DNA from: Piper betle
Lineage: Eukaryota; Streptophyta; Magnoliopsida; Piperales; Piperaceae
Length of the DNA stretch: 64,000 bases
NCBI GenBank assembly: GCA_033002965.1
Contig: JAURVB010012387.1
Coordinates: 62,001 to 126,000 of the forward strand
Direction: 5' to 3'
Shown: piece by piece, positions 1 through 12,444 of the stretch
Layout of the letters: every line of letters starts with the position of its first letter
Numbering within the stretch: the stretch's first letter is position 1
Program-made: the position numbers and the translations under genes
Notes under the pieces: generated by a model
Seen by the model: the letters and a program-made list of their open reading frames with translations, nothing else
Databases searched by the model: none
Told to the model about the DNA's origin: nothing

Positions 1-65
1 GCCAAATCAAGAACCAGTGCTGGACGGAGTAGCTAGATGCGGACATGAGCTCGAGCATGAGCCTG
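1..65 (-). mobile_element. Left (3') LTR of family A, part 1, cut by element R
   Basis: These bases match 16441-16505 of the right LTR (shared words include AGTGCT and GTAGCTAGATG). The match stops at 65, where element R starts, and resumes at 5017. The LTR should begin about 1.1 kb before the window. Confidence 0.7.
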
Positions 66-1276
66 TGTAAAACCCTGAAAATAACTAATTTATTTTATTA
101 TGGGTTTTATAAATCTTTGAACGATTTATAAATATTATTTAATTCAATTATTTCTTAAGAATCAATATCATAAATTATTAATTATTACTTTTACCATATC
201 AGTATGGTGGTATTTATTGATGGTTTTAAATAAGTTTTATTTATTGAATTTTTGGGATTGGGAGTTGTGAGTGCGATTTAACACCCATTCGTATTAACTT
301 AATGGTCAATTTTTGACTTTTTGTTATCACACTAATTGTTGGTATTTAATATAGTAATGTGTGATTATGTTCTTTTCTATAAAAGTTTAATGTAGTGACT
401 TCTTAAATTCCACATATATCCATCTATATAAAAGAGAATTCTCTTGATGTTAAATAAAACATCATCTTGATAGTTTGTGAGCATATTTGGCTAACAAAGG
501 GGAGGCTTTAGAGAAGTTTCATTCATATTACGATCGTGTGTCATAGTTGCAGGTGCCTCATCAAAATTCAAAAGTTCATATAATTACTCAAAATATTATA
601 TATTCCTATTTGGTAGCCTTGGTCAGCCTGAGCCCAAATTCAACCACCATGTGTCAAGCGCAACCTAGGTCAAAAAATTAACTCAATCTGACAATGGGCC
701 CCCATGCCGAAAGGGTTGACAGGGTGCAGTGGTGCAAGATGACTCATTATGCACTTGTGATACCGAAAGGGTGAGTCAATGATAAATATCGATAACTACA
801 AGCTGTGGGCCATGTAGTGTGTCTGCACATACATGGGATTATAGTTGGATTGGGTGAACGCCCCTCTTGGCATAGTTATAGCTTGGCATAGGCTCATAAT
901 CACTAAAAGTTTAATTAATAATGTTGTGGAATATAATAACTTATTTCTTGTAATTATATGACTTAGTGTTTTTAACACTAAGGTGAAATTACCTGGCAAG
1001 TGTGAGCATGGAAGGATGGGTAGAATCAGGACAGCTGGAGGACTCTCTTATTAGACTTTTGAATTTTTTTCTTATTTATTATTATACTTTTAGATTGTTT
1101 GCATGACAGTGGGATTTTAGTTCGGTTCATGGGGCTTAGATTATTCTGAGCATTTGTTATATTAAATATTATATCATGGGTTTATTTAAATCCTAAAAAT
1201 TAATAGAAAATTAATTTATAAGACAATTTCATATAGTAACACTTGGCTAATGGCTCGGAATAGGCCGGTCATTACA
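66..1276 (+). repeat. 5' LTR of element R
   Basis: It starts TGTAAAACCC and ends CATTACA, and is close to 3800-5016 along its whole length. A 33-base stretch near 280-310 is missing from the 3' copy. A TATA-like CTATATAAAAG near 424 is the likely promoter. Confidence 0.85.
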
Positions 1277-1278
1277 CG

Positions 1279-1290
1279 TGGCATCAGAGC
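1279..1290 (+). other. Primer-binding site of element R
   Basis: TGGCATCAGAGC stands two bases after the 5' LTR. Plant elements primed by initiator tRNA-Met usually carry TGGTATCAGAGC, so there is one mismatch. It fixes the LTR end and the plus orientation. Confidence 0.8.
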
Positions 1291-2117
1291 TGTGTTTCCC
1301 AAGGAACCATGCAAATCAATCTTTACCTTGTTTAAAGTCTAAGAGACCACTGTCCCAAAGGTAAATTTCTTTTATATAAGCATTTTTATTCTTTTATAGA
1401 ATTAATTTTCATTTTTAGATGGTTAGTAATTATGGGTGTGTGTAAAATGGATTGCAGGCCAACATCAACAAAGTGAGTTAATGTTAAAAGACTCCTTTGA
1501 CCACTTTCTAAGGGTGTAGGGACTAGAGGAGCGTCCAATCAAGTTGTTGTGGACACAATGATGTCTAAAACCTTATAGGTTGCTCAAGGTTTGGAAGATA
1601 TGAATGGTTAAGACAAGATTGGGCTAGCCGAAGAGTCTGAAGTGCTAGTTTGGGAGGTTGGTGTAACAACGATATTAGGTAGTTCAAGATATTTCTTCCA
1701 AAAAAAATTTCGGTCGTTATGGTATAAAAATAAATTATAAGATACTAAAGAAAAATTACCACTAGATGATACAAAATTGGGATGATTGTTGAATAATTAG
1801 AAAATAATGTGAATGAAGTTGATAGGACACTTTATATCATGCATTATTCATAACTATGTACCTTTTTATTGCCAAAAATAAAAAAAAAAGGTAAGAAGAA
1901 AGAGATGAAGTAACGCTAATTCTATTAACAGCGAGGGGGTGTTTTGAAGAGTTAAAAATTAAAAATTTCCTTAGTGGGGATTGAGGTGACCACTTCTAGA
2001 TCTTAACCAAGTTGTAAGCCGAAGGGCGAATTAAAATGGAACCTTTTAAAGGAATATGAGACCCCAACGTATCGTGGAGGTAATTCATATATGGAGACAT
2101 ATCTTAAGCATATTAAC

Positions 2118-3799
2118 AAGTTTTTATTGAGTTAGAGGACATTCTAGAACTGTGTTAAAGCATAACACCAATATGGGACGGTGTGTCACTTATGTGTCAT
2201 GCTAGGTGCACGTGACAGTTAACCAATGAACGTATATAAGACGCCTTTACAATCGGAGGTGTTATGTAGGGAGTATGGGTGGTATGAGATAGTTGTGCGA
2301 TCTAGATGAAAGTGTCATGGGACAGTGTGCCCCACTTTAGCTATGCATATGAGTGACAATGCTTAAATCAAGAAAAAAAAACACTGATGAATTATGGTAT
2401 GCTATGTGGCAAGATATGGGTTTATGGACAGTAAAGACACCAATGAAGCATAAAAATACGTATAGAGTAATTTAAAATGACTATTCAAATGCAATAGAGG
2501 ATTAACATTTGATGTGTCATCAAACAAAATTGCTTTAAGATGTAGTAGTGAAGAAGCAGATCAAAATGACTCTTGTAAGCAACCACCACAAAGTAGAAGT
2601 GGAAAGAAAATTGTAAATCGTGATTTTTCTAAAATGAACTTTTATAAGAAAATGTGAAGCTATATAAACTAACTTCTATAAAGCTAGATACAAGTATACT
2701 AACGCACAATGGAAGAAACGCCTAAGATAGGATAAGAAAGAAGGTAGATGAATGAGTAATTTTTTCCTTATAACCTATTACATTTTTTAAGACAAAAAAA
2801 ATTCCCAAACTGGGGAGATTGTAGAACCCCTATTTTTCTCCTTATGACCATATTATATTTTTTATGAAAAAATTTCCCAAGCTGGGGAGATTGTAAAACC
2901 CCAAAATAACCAGATTATTTTATTATGAGTTTTATACATCTTAGAATGAATCATAAATATTATTTAATTCCATTAATTCTTAAGAATCAATATAATAAAT
3001 TGTCAATTATTACCTTTAGCAAGCTTTTATTGAGTTAGAGTACATTTTAGAAGTGTGTTAAAGCATAACACGGGTATGAGATGATGTGTCACTTATGTGT
3101 CAAGCTAGGTGCACATGACACTTAACCAAGGAGTGTATATGGGATGCCTTTACAATCATAGGTGTTATCTAGGAAGTATAGGTAGTATGGGACACTTATA
3201 CGATCAAGATGATAATGTCATGGGACAATGTGCCCCACTTTAGCTATGCATATGAGTGACAATGTTTAAATCGAGAAAAATAAAACACCAAAGAATTATA
3301 GTCTGCTATGTGGCAAGATATTGGTTTTGGGATAGTAAAGACACAAATGAAGCATAAAGATATGTATAAAGTAATTTAAAATGACTATTCAAATGCAATA
3401 GAGGATTAACTTTTGAAGTGTCCTCAAACAAACTGGCTTTAAGATGTAGAAGTAGTGAAGAAGTAGATCAAAATGACTCACGTGATCAACCATCACAAAG
3501 TAGAAGTGGAAAGAAAATTGAAAATTGTGATTTTTCTAAAATGAACTTTTATAAGAAAATGTGAAGATATTTAAACTAACTTCTATAGAGCTAGATACAA
3601 GTATACCAACACATAATAGAAGGAATGCCTAAGATAAGATAAGAAAGAAGTTAGATGAATGAGTAATTTTATTCCTTATAACCATATTATGTTTTTGAAG
3701 ACAAAAAAATTCCCAAGCTAGGGAGATTGTAGAACCCCTATTTTTCTCCTTATGACCCTATTATATTTTCGAGGACTAAAATTCCCAAGCTGAGGAGAT
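2118..3799 (+). repeat. Duplicated interior of element R with an embedded LTR fragment
   Basis: 2118-2891 and 3021-3799 are close copies of the same interior tail (both begin near TTTTATTGAGTTAGAG and end in a GGGGAGAT-type polypurine tract). Between them, 2892-3020 is the first 129 bp of the element's own LTR, starting TGTAAAACCCC and breaking off at CCTTTAGC. Each copy also holds a second purine tract plus LTR-start look-alike (TGTAGAACCCC), near 2820 and 3728. The order is therefore interior, LTR start, interior again, full LTR, as template switching or unequal recombination would leave it. Confidence 0.8.
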
Positions 3800-5016
3800 T
3801 GTAAAATCGCAAAAATAACTAAGTTATTTTATTGTGGGTTTTATAAATCTTAAAACGAATCATAAATATTATTTAATTCAATTAATTCTTACGAATCAAT
3901 ATCATAAATTGTTAATTATTACCTTTAGCATATCAGTATGGTGGTATTTATGGATGGTTTTAAATATGTTTTACTTATTGAATTTTTGGGATTGGGAGTT
4001 GTGAGTGTGATTTTTGACTTTCCATTATCACACTAATGGTTGGTATTTAATATAGTTATGTGTGATTATGTTCTTTTCTATAAAAGTTTAATGTAGTGAC
4101 TTCTTGAATTCCACACATATTCTTCTATATAAGGAGAATTTTTTTGATGTTAAATAAAACATCATCTTGATAGTTTGTGATCACATTCGGCTCACAAAGG
4201 GAAGGCTTTAGAGAATTTTCATTCATATTTGGATCGTGTTGTAGTTTAAAGTGTCTCATTACAGTTCAAGGTTCGTATAATTACTCAAAATGTTATATAT
4301 TCCTATTTGGAAGCCTTGGTCGGCCTGAGCCCACATTCAACCGCCATGCGTCGAGCGCAACCAGCGTCAAAGAATTGACTTAGTCCGACATAGGACCGCA
4401 CCCTTAAACTTTTTGAAAGATGAAATGTCTGCCCCCATGCCAGAATGGGTGACAAGGCACAGTTGTGCAAGACGACTCATTATGCACTTGTGATACTGAG
4501 AAGGTGAGTCAATGGCAAATATCGGTAACTATAAGCCGTAGGCCATGCAACGTGTGTGCGCATACATAGGATTGTAGATGCATTGGGTGGATGCCCCTCC
4601 CGACATAGTAAGAGCTTGGCATAGGCTCATAATCGTAAACGGTTTAATTAATGATGTTGTGAAATATATCAACTTATTTCTTGTAATTATATGACTTAGT
4701 ATTTTTATCACTAACGCGGAATTAACTCTGCGGGTGTGAGCATGGAAGTATGGGTAGAGTTGGGACAGCTAGAGGACTCTGTTATTAGGCTTTTGAATTT
4801 TTTTTTCTTATTTGTTATTATACTTTTAGATTATTTGCATGATAGTGGGTTTTTGGTTCGGTTCATGGGGCATAGATTACTCTGGTCATTTGTTATATTA
4901 AATTTTATGCCCTTGGTTTATTTAAAATCTTCAAAATTAATAGAAAATTAATTTATGAGACACTTAGTTTCATATAGTAACACTTGGCTCATGGCTTGGA
5001 ACTGGTGGGTCGTTAA
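3800..5016 (+). repeat. 3' LTR of element R
   Basis: It follows the polypurine tract CAAGCTGAGGAGAT and starts TGTAAAATC. It matches 66-1276 throughout and ends near GGTGGGTCGTTAA. A TATA-like CTATATAAGG lies near 4125. Confidence 0.85.
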
Positions 5017-6192
5017 AAGGGAACTTGTGGGCAAGTGAACAGGGTCGGGTAGGAGGACGATACATGAGTTGGCGGACACGAATGCAGGTATACAGATCCA
5101 ACAGTGTGGGTAGCGCCCATCGTCGAAAAACGCTGAAAGAAGAGATCAACAGAGGGCATTGAGGTGGAGGTGCTGAAGGTAACGATCAGCAGAGTCCGAC
5201 TGCTGGTTGGTCGGAAAACGGGTGTAATCACTATAGGATACGGTGGCATCACCAGCGGTGATCACGGCCATGGCGGTGGTCATGGGTTGTCTCAAAATGA
5301 AGATCTCGAAAGATGAAGCTGTGTGGGTGGTTGGATCAGCCAAAGGTGGTTCGTTGGTACCGGAAAAAGGTCAAAGGTGGCTGTGCAGGAACTGGGTGTA
5401 AAACCCATCACCGGCGGCGACTACGGTGGCATCGGTGATAGTGAGAGGTAAGGACAGATAGTCGGTCGTGAGGCGGTCATGTCTTGCCAGTGGCAAGCAG
5501 AAATGGCAGCAGTGCTAGGGGTGTTAAACTCTAAAAATCAATGGAAATCTCTGAAAAATAATTGGGCAAAAGCAAGGATCTGATGTTGATGGGTTAGATC
5601 TAGCCACATGGCACGATCTGCTCGTCTGACAACTCATGACCTAGTGGGGCCCACCAATGGGTATTTGAAATATGTATATGGACGGAAAGTTTGGATTGAG
5701 GCTATCCAAAGTCAAAACTAACTCAAGTCCTAAAAGTGACTCTAATGGCAGAAATTGAGGCAAGAAGGCTAATTTGGCCTCTAACCCTCAACTCAATTGG
5801 GTGAAAACATACAACTCAATCAAGCTAGGCCCTCAGGGGCACAATCTGGTGATCCAAAATCCATATGATGCATGCAAATGAGATACCCAGAAATCCCAAA
5901 TGGATACTAATGTTGCAAGCCTAGATCTAGGCCTAAAACCCTGGCCAACCCATAAAAATCTTATGTATACATCATGTATACAATGATAAATCATGCTCTG
6001 TTGTAGACTAAATGAAGCAATAATCTTCATGTCAGGCATACACAACCACCATAACATGCACATATGGCCATCTGGGCCATACTCATGGTCTGAAAACTAG
6101 TCTGGCTCAAGCGAGCTCGAACTGACTCAAGACTAGCCTTAATCGGGCAAACAACAAGCGGGTAGAACCCTAACCTGAAGCTAGGTTTTACA
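5017..6192 (-). repeat. Left (3') LTR of family A, part 2
   Basis: It matches 16505-17717 (for example GTGGGGCCCACCAATGGGTA near 5645 and 17179). It ends at GGTTTTACA, which on the minus strand is the TGTAAAACC start of the LTR. The open frames here (5013-5343) are shadows in GC-rich LTR sequence. Confidence 0.75.
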
Positions 6193-6206
6193 ACCTCTCC
6201 TCCTTA
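6193..6206 (-). other. Polypurine tract of family A
   Basis: On the minus strand this reads TAAGGAGGAGAGGT and touches the LTR start. It sets this LTR as the 3' one and the element as minus strand. Confidence 0.6.
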
Positions 6207-7075
6207 TAAAAACTCCATGCTCAAAATTTTTCACATCAAATGAGATCGGAGGACTCAACTAAAGATGTCAACTAGTTAGCAAACTAGTAGCTCTCTACCA
6301 AAAGCTGGCTACACATGGCCCAAACAGACCAACATAAAGCTGAAACTTTGAATACTAATGAAGCTCTCTAGCTCCTTACTAATCTAGCTAGATGAACTGC
6401 ACGCGATCGAATCATCTAGTAAAACATGTCATACATGCTAGAATCATCTAACTGTACTGATCATAAATACTTAAATCATTTCACTAGACTACCATGCATG
6501 CTCAAATTGTGTCACTAAACTGACCATGCATGCTCAAATCATCTCACTGGACTAGCTTTGAGGGTCATTAAAAACTATGGGGACTGAAATGTAGTGACCT
6601 CGGCAAAAAACCTATGTTCACTACTAAGTGGTTGAGCAAGTACTCTAGAGTAGTGCAGTGTACTAGTCTCAGCTACATCAAGAAAACCCATGTTGGTACG
6701 AGATATGCAGCCTAACATTTACCCATGTCTTCTTGATCCTCATCAATGTGATAGGTCAACTACATGTACCCTCAAGGCACTCTACTCTAGGTCCTATGGG
6801 TATACTATGATGTCCTTCTAGTCTTGCTAGTCTTGCTATCATATGGTGGAGTCTAGTACCAAATAAGGGTATATGCTAATGAGCAGTATGGCTCACTATT
6901 GCTAGTCTAGGTCAAACACTTAAGTGTCCCTGTAAGAGGAACTACACTGCTCACTATTTCCTAGCTAACTCAATCCCGAGTAAAGTATTCCACTCTACAT
7001 CATAATGGAAGAAGGACAGCTGCTATGACTCTACTGTATGTTATGACTTTGGTGGCTATCTATACCACCATTAAC
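6207..7075. other. Interior of family A, no gene seen
   Basis: Decayed interior up to the TSD of the first solo LTR. I see no conserved retrotransposon motif in any frame. Confidence 0.5.
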
Positions 7076-7144
7076 TGTAAAGACTGTGAAAAAAATAATT
7101 ATAATAATATTTGACTCTATCAGGGAGGGATCGAACGTTGGAGA

Positions 7145-7196
<52 letters not shown>

Positions 7197-9652
7197 TCTC
7201 TACCATGTTAATTAGTATATTTTATTATTTACTCGGTTACCCGGTTAAATTAAATACGAGTGTTAGAGTGTTTTCCCATACCCTAGCCATCATTTTCATT
7301 TTATTTTATGAAGGGGTGGTTATCCTCACCCTAGCCGCCTTCATTCTCATTTTCTTCTCCTCTTCCTTACCGGTGTCGGATTCTTCCTTGCTTGGGTATC
7401 CTTTCTATCTCCCTATTCTTAATTTTCATGCATTCATATTCTTTTTAATTGATAATAAGCTTGATAAACATGAGAATTAAAGTCTTAAATCAACAATAAA
7501 AAACTAAACTAAACTGAAAACTGGAAATCCCGCCATGGCCAACAAGTCTGAATTTTGGCAAGGTGGGTGATTGTACGTAAGGAATTTCAGGGCAGCCCTC
7601 ACACTCCCGACGACCTCTCTAGTTGCTGGGTCGAAGGGATGGCTCGCCGTGTCCCTGGTTCCGATGGATGGCAGAAATTACACCTGTTGTGGGCAGAGTT
7701 GCAAGGGGTGACGAAGGTGATGGTTTCCTCTGAACTTGACACTGTAATGGAAGATTCAGAGGGTAGACGCTAGTTCTTCTTTGTTGACAACATCAAGGGT
7801 CTATTACAGCAGTTCCTGCCACCGGCACAGGCCACTACAGGCGACCTTCTCGTCGGAATTCATGGCCGCGATCGTGCAAACTTGGGGAGAACGACCTTAC
7901 TCCCTGCAACATCCAAACGTGACTGTTCTTCCTGGTTGATGACGGCCTGAGGTTGCTGAACCTCTGAATTGGTAGCAAGGTGCAAGAAAGAAGTGGTCTT
8001 GAGGTTGGGAGAAGAAGGACAGGTCTGGTTTGGAGCAAGATGGTTTTGCCTTGGATAGCTGCTGTAAAACATGGACTTTAGGCTTCATCTTTGGCTATTT
8101 TAATTCGTTGCTTGATGCTTTGTTGGGATGTTTATATGGTTGTTCAATTGGGTTGCTGGGGAAGGTTGCATAAGGTTGAAGAAGGACGTGACCTATTGTT
8201 GTGCCAAGGTCAGGTCTGGAGCATAGAAGGGCGACGGGGAAGAAGAAGAAGAAGAAAATCCCCTTCGGTGGCAAACTTGTAAATAAGGGGTGACTCGACA
8301 CCGGCTCGAGTTAAAAATAATACTAACTCGTAATAAATCTTTAAAAATAATTATTATAATAGGTTATGGGTTAAAGTTGCTAAACTAATTAATTATTATA
8401 CGAAATCACCATAAGTAATAAAAATACGGTAATGATAAACGGTTGATAATTAATTGGTGTACTACAAGCGATTAATTTAAATTGGAAGGTTATAAGTAAT
8501 TAATAAAATAAAGAATTTCACCTTTATCATATTAAATTTAATACTAGGTAAATAATGTGATTATTTTAATAACGAGTTAATAAGGTAGAAAATGGGTTAC
8601 TAAACTATAATCGTGTAAAAATGACAAGCGTTGAACCTAAATAGCATAATGGAAATAAATAAAGTTCGAAACTTTATTGAGTTGAATAATTTAAAATAAT
8701 TGTATTAGTAATATCTTTGAATTAGAATAATACAAATTATTTTAAATAATTTAATCAAACAACTTAATTAATTAAATTGCTATGAATAATGATAGCGATT
8801 AAAAATTATAACCGAAGGAAAATATACTAATAATAGTAATTAAATATTTGTTTATAAGTTGATAATTATTTTATCATTTGTTAAGTGTGAATTATAATTT
8901 AGATAATTAATTTAAAATGTATAGTAGGATTTAAATAATTATGTCACATGAATAATTTAATATTTAATATTGCTGAATTTTAATCATGATATCTACTAGT
9001 CATTTAGCTTGCATGCATTTCCACTCGAATAAAATTATACTTATGCATAATTTTATTTTCTCGTTCAGATTAGGATCGTTGGTCACAATTGCAAGTTCAC
9101 CTATGAACTATACAGGTCCGTATAACTATTTGAAATGTTGTATTTTCCCTTGTTGGCAGCCCTGGTCGTCCTAAGCTCAGATTCGACCACTATGCACCAA
9201 GTGCAACTGGGGTTAAGGAATTGACTCAGTCCGACACAAGGCCGCACCCTTTAAAATTACTATGTGGGAGTCTTGGTCGACTTGAGTTCATATCCGACCA
9301 CCATGCGCCGAGCACAACCGGGGTCAACTCAATTCACTGCAGGGCAACACCCCCTAAAAGATTGAATACCTGCCCCCATGCTGAAAGGAGTGACAGGGTG
9401 TAATGGCGCAAGACTATGGGATTTTTATTCTCTAGTGTTATTAATATGGCTATGGGAAATAGTCCGAGACTATGGGACTTTGAGTTAGTTTATTTTTACA
9501 TATTGTCACATGCTATTAGAACATGATTTATTTTTATGATTTCTACATTTTCTAGGCTTATTTGTTGTATTATGAATCATGTTCTAGAATGTTATTGTTA
9601 CATCAATTATCTTTTTAGGTAACACCCGGTCCAGTTCGGGTGGGTCGTTATA
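7076..9652 (+). mobile_element. Solo LTR, family G, plus orientation
   Basis: Bounded by a perfect 5-bp TSD TTAAC (7071-7075 and 9653-9657). It starts TGTAAAGAC and ends GGGTCGTTATA. It is the inverted counterpart of 9803-12439 (shared blocks include ATCGAACGTTGG near the start, the GACTCG module near 8290, and the GACTCAGTCCGACAC block near 9222). No interior or second LTR follows, so it is the solo product of LTR-LTR recombination. The frames at 7205-7480, 7555-7773 and 7835-8301 lie in this non-coding LTR and are not genes. Confidence 0.85.
7145..7194. repeat. (ATT)n microsatellite
   Basis: About 16 pure ATT units inside the first solo LTR. The opposite solo LTR has an (AT)n run at the matching place (12404-12423). 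Confidence 0.95.
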
Positions 9653-9802
9653 TTAACTGCTGTTGAAGGGAACTCTTTGTAATGGACTAGTGGCAAGAGC
9701 ACCTATATATGCACAACATGTCTCAAGGAGTATGAAAACATACTCTGCATGGAACTGTGACATCTAAATCTGATCCATAGTATGTGCAATGGTCAATGTC
9801 TA
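9653..9802. other. Short host spacer between two solo LTRs
   Basis: About 150 bp of family A interior, beginning with TSD TTAAC of the left solo LTR and ending with TSD GTCTA of the right one. No gene. Confidence 0.8.
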
Positions 9803-10197
9803 TGTAACGACCTGCCATTTTTCACGATATTGTGGGCCTAACTGGCTAGGTGTTACTCAAAAGTAAAGTAATTATGTCAAACATTTTTTATAAATAATAA
9901 CATATATAAAGATCCCACAGTCTTGGACCGTTTCCCAGCAGCCACACTTATTTCTCAATTAAATAAAAAAAGGAGTCCTCATATTTATTTTGCTCCATAC
10001 TCTGGATGTCAATCACCTAATCTCGTATCTGCACACCTGCGGAGGCAATTCCGCGTTAGTGATTACAACACTAAGTAGTATAATAGATAAAACAAAACAA
10101 GTACATTCCACTATTTCCTTATGTTTATTTTAATATGCGGTGGAGCAATTCCGCTATACTCCAAAACAATGCGGAGGAGGTATCCGCTGTGATCCGC

Positions 10198-10660
10198 ACA
10201 CCCCGGCCGTAGCCTTTTTTGTGGGGAGGCTACCACTACCGTCTCCAGTGCCAGTGCCTTGCACACCCCGGCCGTAGCCTTTTTGTGGGGTAGCTATCAC
10301 TGCACTCAGGTGATTGCTATGCCCCGTTTGTGGGGAAGCTCTCACTACCAATTCTAGTGCCAATGCCTTGCCCACCCCGGCCGTAGCCTTTTTGTGGGGC
10401 GGCTATCACTGCACTCAGGTGATTGCTATGCCCCGTTCGTGGGGAAGCTCTCACTGCCAACTCTAGTGCCAGTGCCTCACACACCCCGGCCGTAGCCTTT
10501 TTATGGGGCGGCTATCACTGCACTCCAGTGCCAGTGCCTCACACACCCCGGCCGTAGCCTCTTTATGGGGCGGCTATCACTGCACTCCAGTGCGATGGAG
10601 GAATCGCTGTGCCTCACTCACCCCGGTCGTAGCCTTTTTATGGAGCGGCTATCACTACTC
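10198..10660. repeat. GC-rich minisatellite inside a solo LTR
   Basis: The word CCCCGGCCGTAGCC, once as CCCCGGTCGTAGCC, recurs at about 10201, 10266, 10376, 10485, 10546 and 10621, each followed by a GTGGGG or ATGGGG box and GGCTATCACTGCAC. Spacing alternates between about 60-75 and 110 bp, a higher-order pattern made by inserting a second half-unit (GATTGCTATGCCCCGTT). It is absent from the sister solo LTR. Confidence 0.9.
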
Positions 10661-12403
10661 CAAAACAATGTCGATGCATTACACAATTTACGCACATAAT
10701 ACGACCCAGTGTCGGACTGAGTCAATTCTTTGACCCCGGTTGCACTCGGTGCATGGTGGTCGAATCTGGGCTCAGGCCGACCTAGGCTACCAACAAGGAA
10801 AGTATGATGTTCTATCTATTATACGTACCTGACTTGTGGGTTCGTCCGAGCTGTAATCCGCTAACCCTAATATGAATGAGGGCATAAAATTATACATTAG
10901 TATAATTTTACTCGCGTCGAAAATGCACGCAACTAAATATTTAATATATGCCACATTAATTAATTTATTTAATTCAATAAGGTTCAACACTTCTTTATTT
11001 AATTAATTATGCTATCTCGTGATTTCTACACGATTATCTTTTATTGATCCATTATTTTACTTTACGAATTTATTATAAGAATAATCGTTTTATTTATCAA
11101 ATATAATTTTTATATGATAAAGGTGAAGTCTTTATTAAATATTCCTCATAACTCTTCAATTTAAGTTAATCGCTTTTAATAAGCCGATTAATTAATTACC
11201 GTTTATCCTGATCGAAATTTATTAATTTCATGTAATAATTTATAAATTTATTATTTTGGCCACTTAACTCGTATCCCTTTAAATTAATTATTTTAATGAT
11301 TTTAATACGAGTTGGTATTATTATTATGATTTTTAACTCAACCCGTATCGAGTCAAACAGAAATTACAAAACTGCCATCCTCTTCTTCTTCTTCTTCTTC
11401 TTTCCCGTCAGTCTACCCAAAACCAGTCTTCTTCTTCTTTCCCGTCAGCCTTTCTCTTCTCCACCCAAAACCACTCCAACCTCTTCTCCTTCGACCCAAA
11501 TCCAGATCATGTCCTTCACCAATTGTTTCCCTTCCCTAGCAATCCAATTGGCAGCAACTATCTAGGGCGACCTTGTTCTGCACCACCAAGGCGACTAACC
11601 AGCAGCCATGGCGACCTCGACCTGCTGCTATGGCGACTCCGACGTGGCCAGCAGCACCGCCCAAAGCGACCCCTTCTTCCCGCACAACAACCCAACGCCC
11701 AGAAGAAGAGAAACACTACACTGCTGCGTGTTATATGCAACTGTTTGTGACACAATCGCCATGGTGCTGTTGCTGCAATTCAGCAGGACGTGCTACCATC
11801 CTTGGCCATAAATTCTATGAAATCTAACCTATAATTACTACAACATGCATAAGGACGTTGATGCAGCAACTGATCAGCAAAAGATTATGACTTGTCGCTG
11901 TAATTAATCACAAGCAACCAAGAATTGCTGCACGGCAGCAATTTACATTCCTGGGTGGATTTCTGGTTCTAGTCCAGTTTAAATTCTCCTTTTTCTTGTT
12001 GATTTCAGGTTTTAGTTTCCATGATTATCTAGTTTATTATAATTTTTATCATATGTATGCATGCAAACTAAGAAGAAGAGAGGAAGAAACTTACCAGAAC
12101 AAGGGGAAACCGGCGTCTGTCCAAAGAGACTTATGTGAATGACGCCCCCTCCTTCTCCTTATATAATGAAAGAAGGCCTAGGGTATATGAAAACACACTT
12201 CGTTGCCGGGTAAATGGGTAAGTGATACGGTTCACTTTACTAGTTTAAACGGTTAAATGGTATGGTTTTACTTAACCGGGTAAAAATACTTAACCGGTTA
12301 ACTAATACTTTCCACTTGACCGGGTAATTAATAATTAACCGGGTAGCGGGTAAATAATTTAAATAAATTCATGGATACCAACGTTCGAGTCCCACCGCGT
12401 CGA

Positions 12404-12423
12404 ATATATATATATATATATAT
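12404..12423. repeat. (AT)n microsatellite
   Basis: A run of AT dinucleotides near the minus-strand start of the second solo LTR. Confidence 0.9.
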
Positions 12424-12444
12424 TTTCCGGGTCTTTACAGTCTA

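Larger units (their letters stand above)
66..5016 (+). mobile_element. LTR retrotransposon R, plus orientation, non-autonomous
   Basis: LTRs at 66-1276 and 3800-5016 are direct repeats of about 1.2 kb, starting TGTAAAA and ending in a TCATTACA / TCGTTAA type end. A PBS-like TGGCATCAGAGC lies two bases after the 5' LTR, and a purine-rich AAGCTGAGGAGAT lies directly before the 3' LTR. The 2.5-kb interior has no open frame of useful length, so the element would need proteins from elsewhere. It contains a large duplication (separate entry). No convincing TSD was found (GCCTG on the left, AAGGG on the right). It splits the left LTR of family A. Its LTR shares blocks with family G, so the two are relatives. 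Confidence 0.85.
9803..12439 (-). mobile_element. Solo LTR, family G, minus orientation
   Basis: Bounded by a perfect 5-bp TSD GTCTA (9798-9802 and 12440-12444). On the minus strand it starts TGTAAAGACCC and ends GGTCGTTACA, matching the ends of 7076-9652. A TATA-like TATATAAGGAG lies on the minus strand near 12160. It carries a minisatellite missing from the other copy. The frames at 11296-11827 are GC-rich LTR shadows. Confidence 0.85.

Noticed and set aside
11296..11827. Several overlapping plus and minus frames with Pro/Thr-rich text
   Set aside because: Located inside the solo LTR 9803-12439, with no conserved counterpart in the sister LTR.
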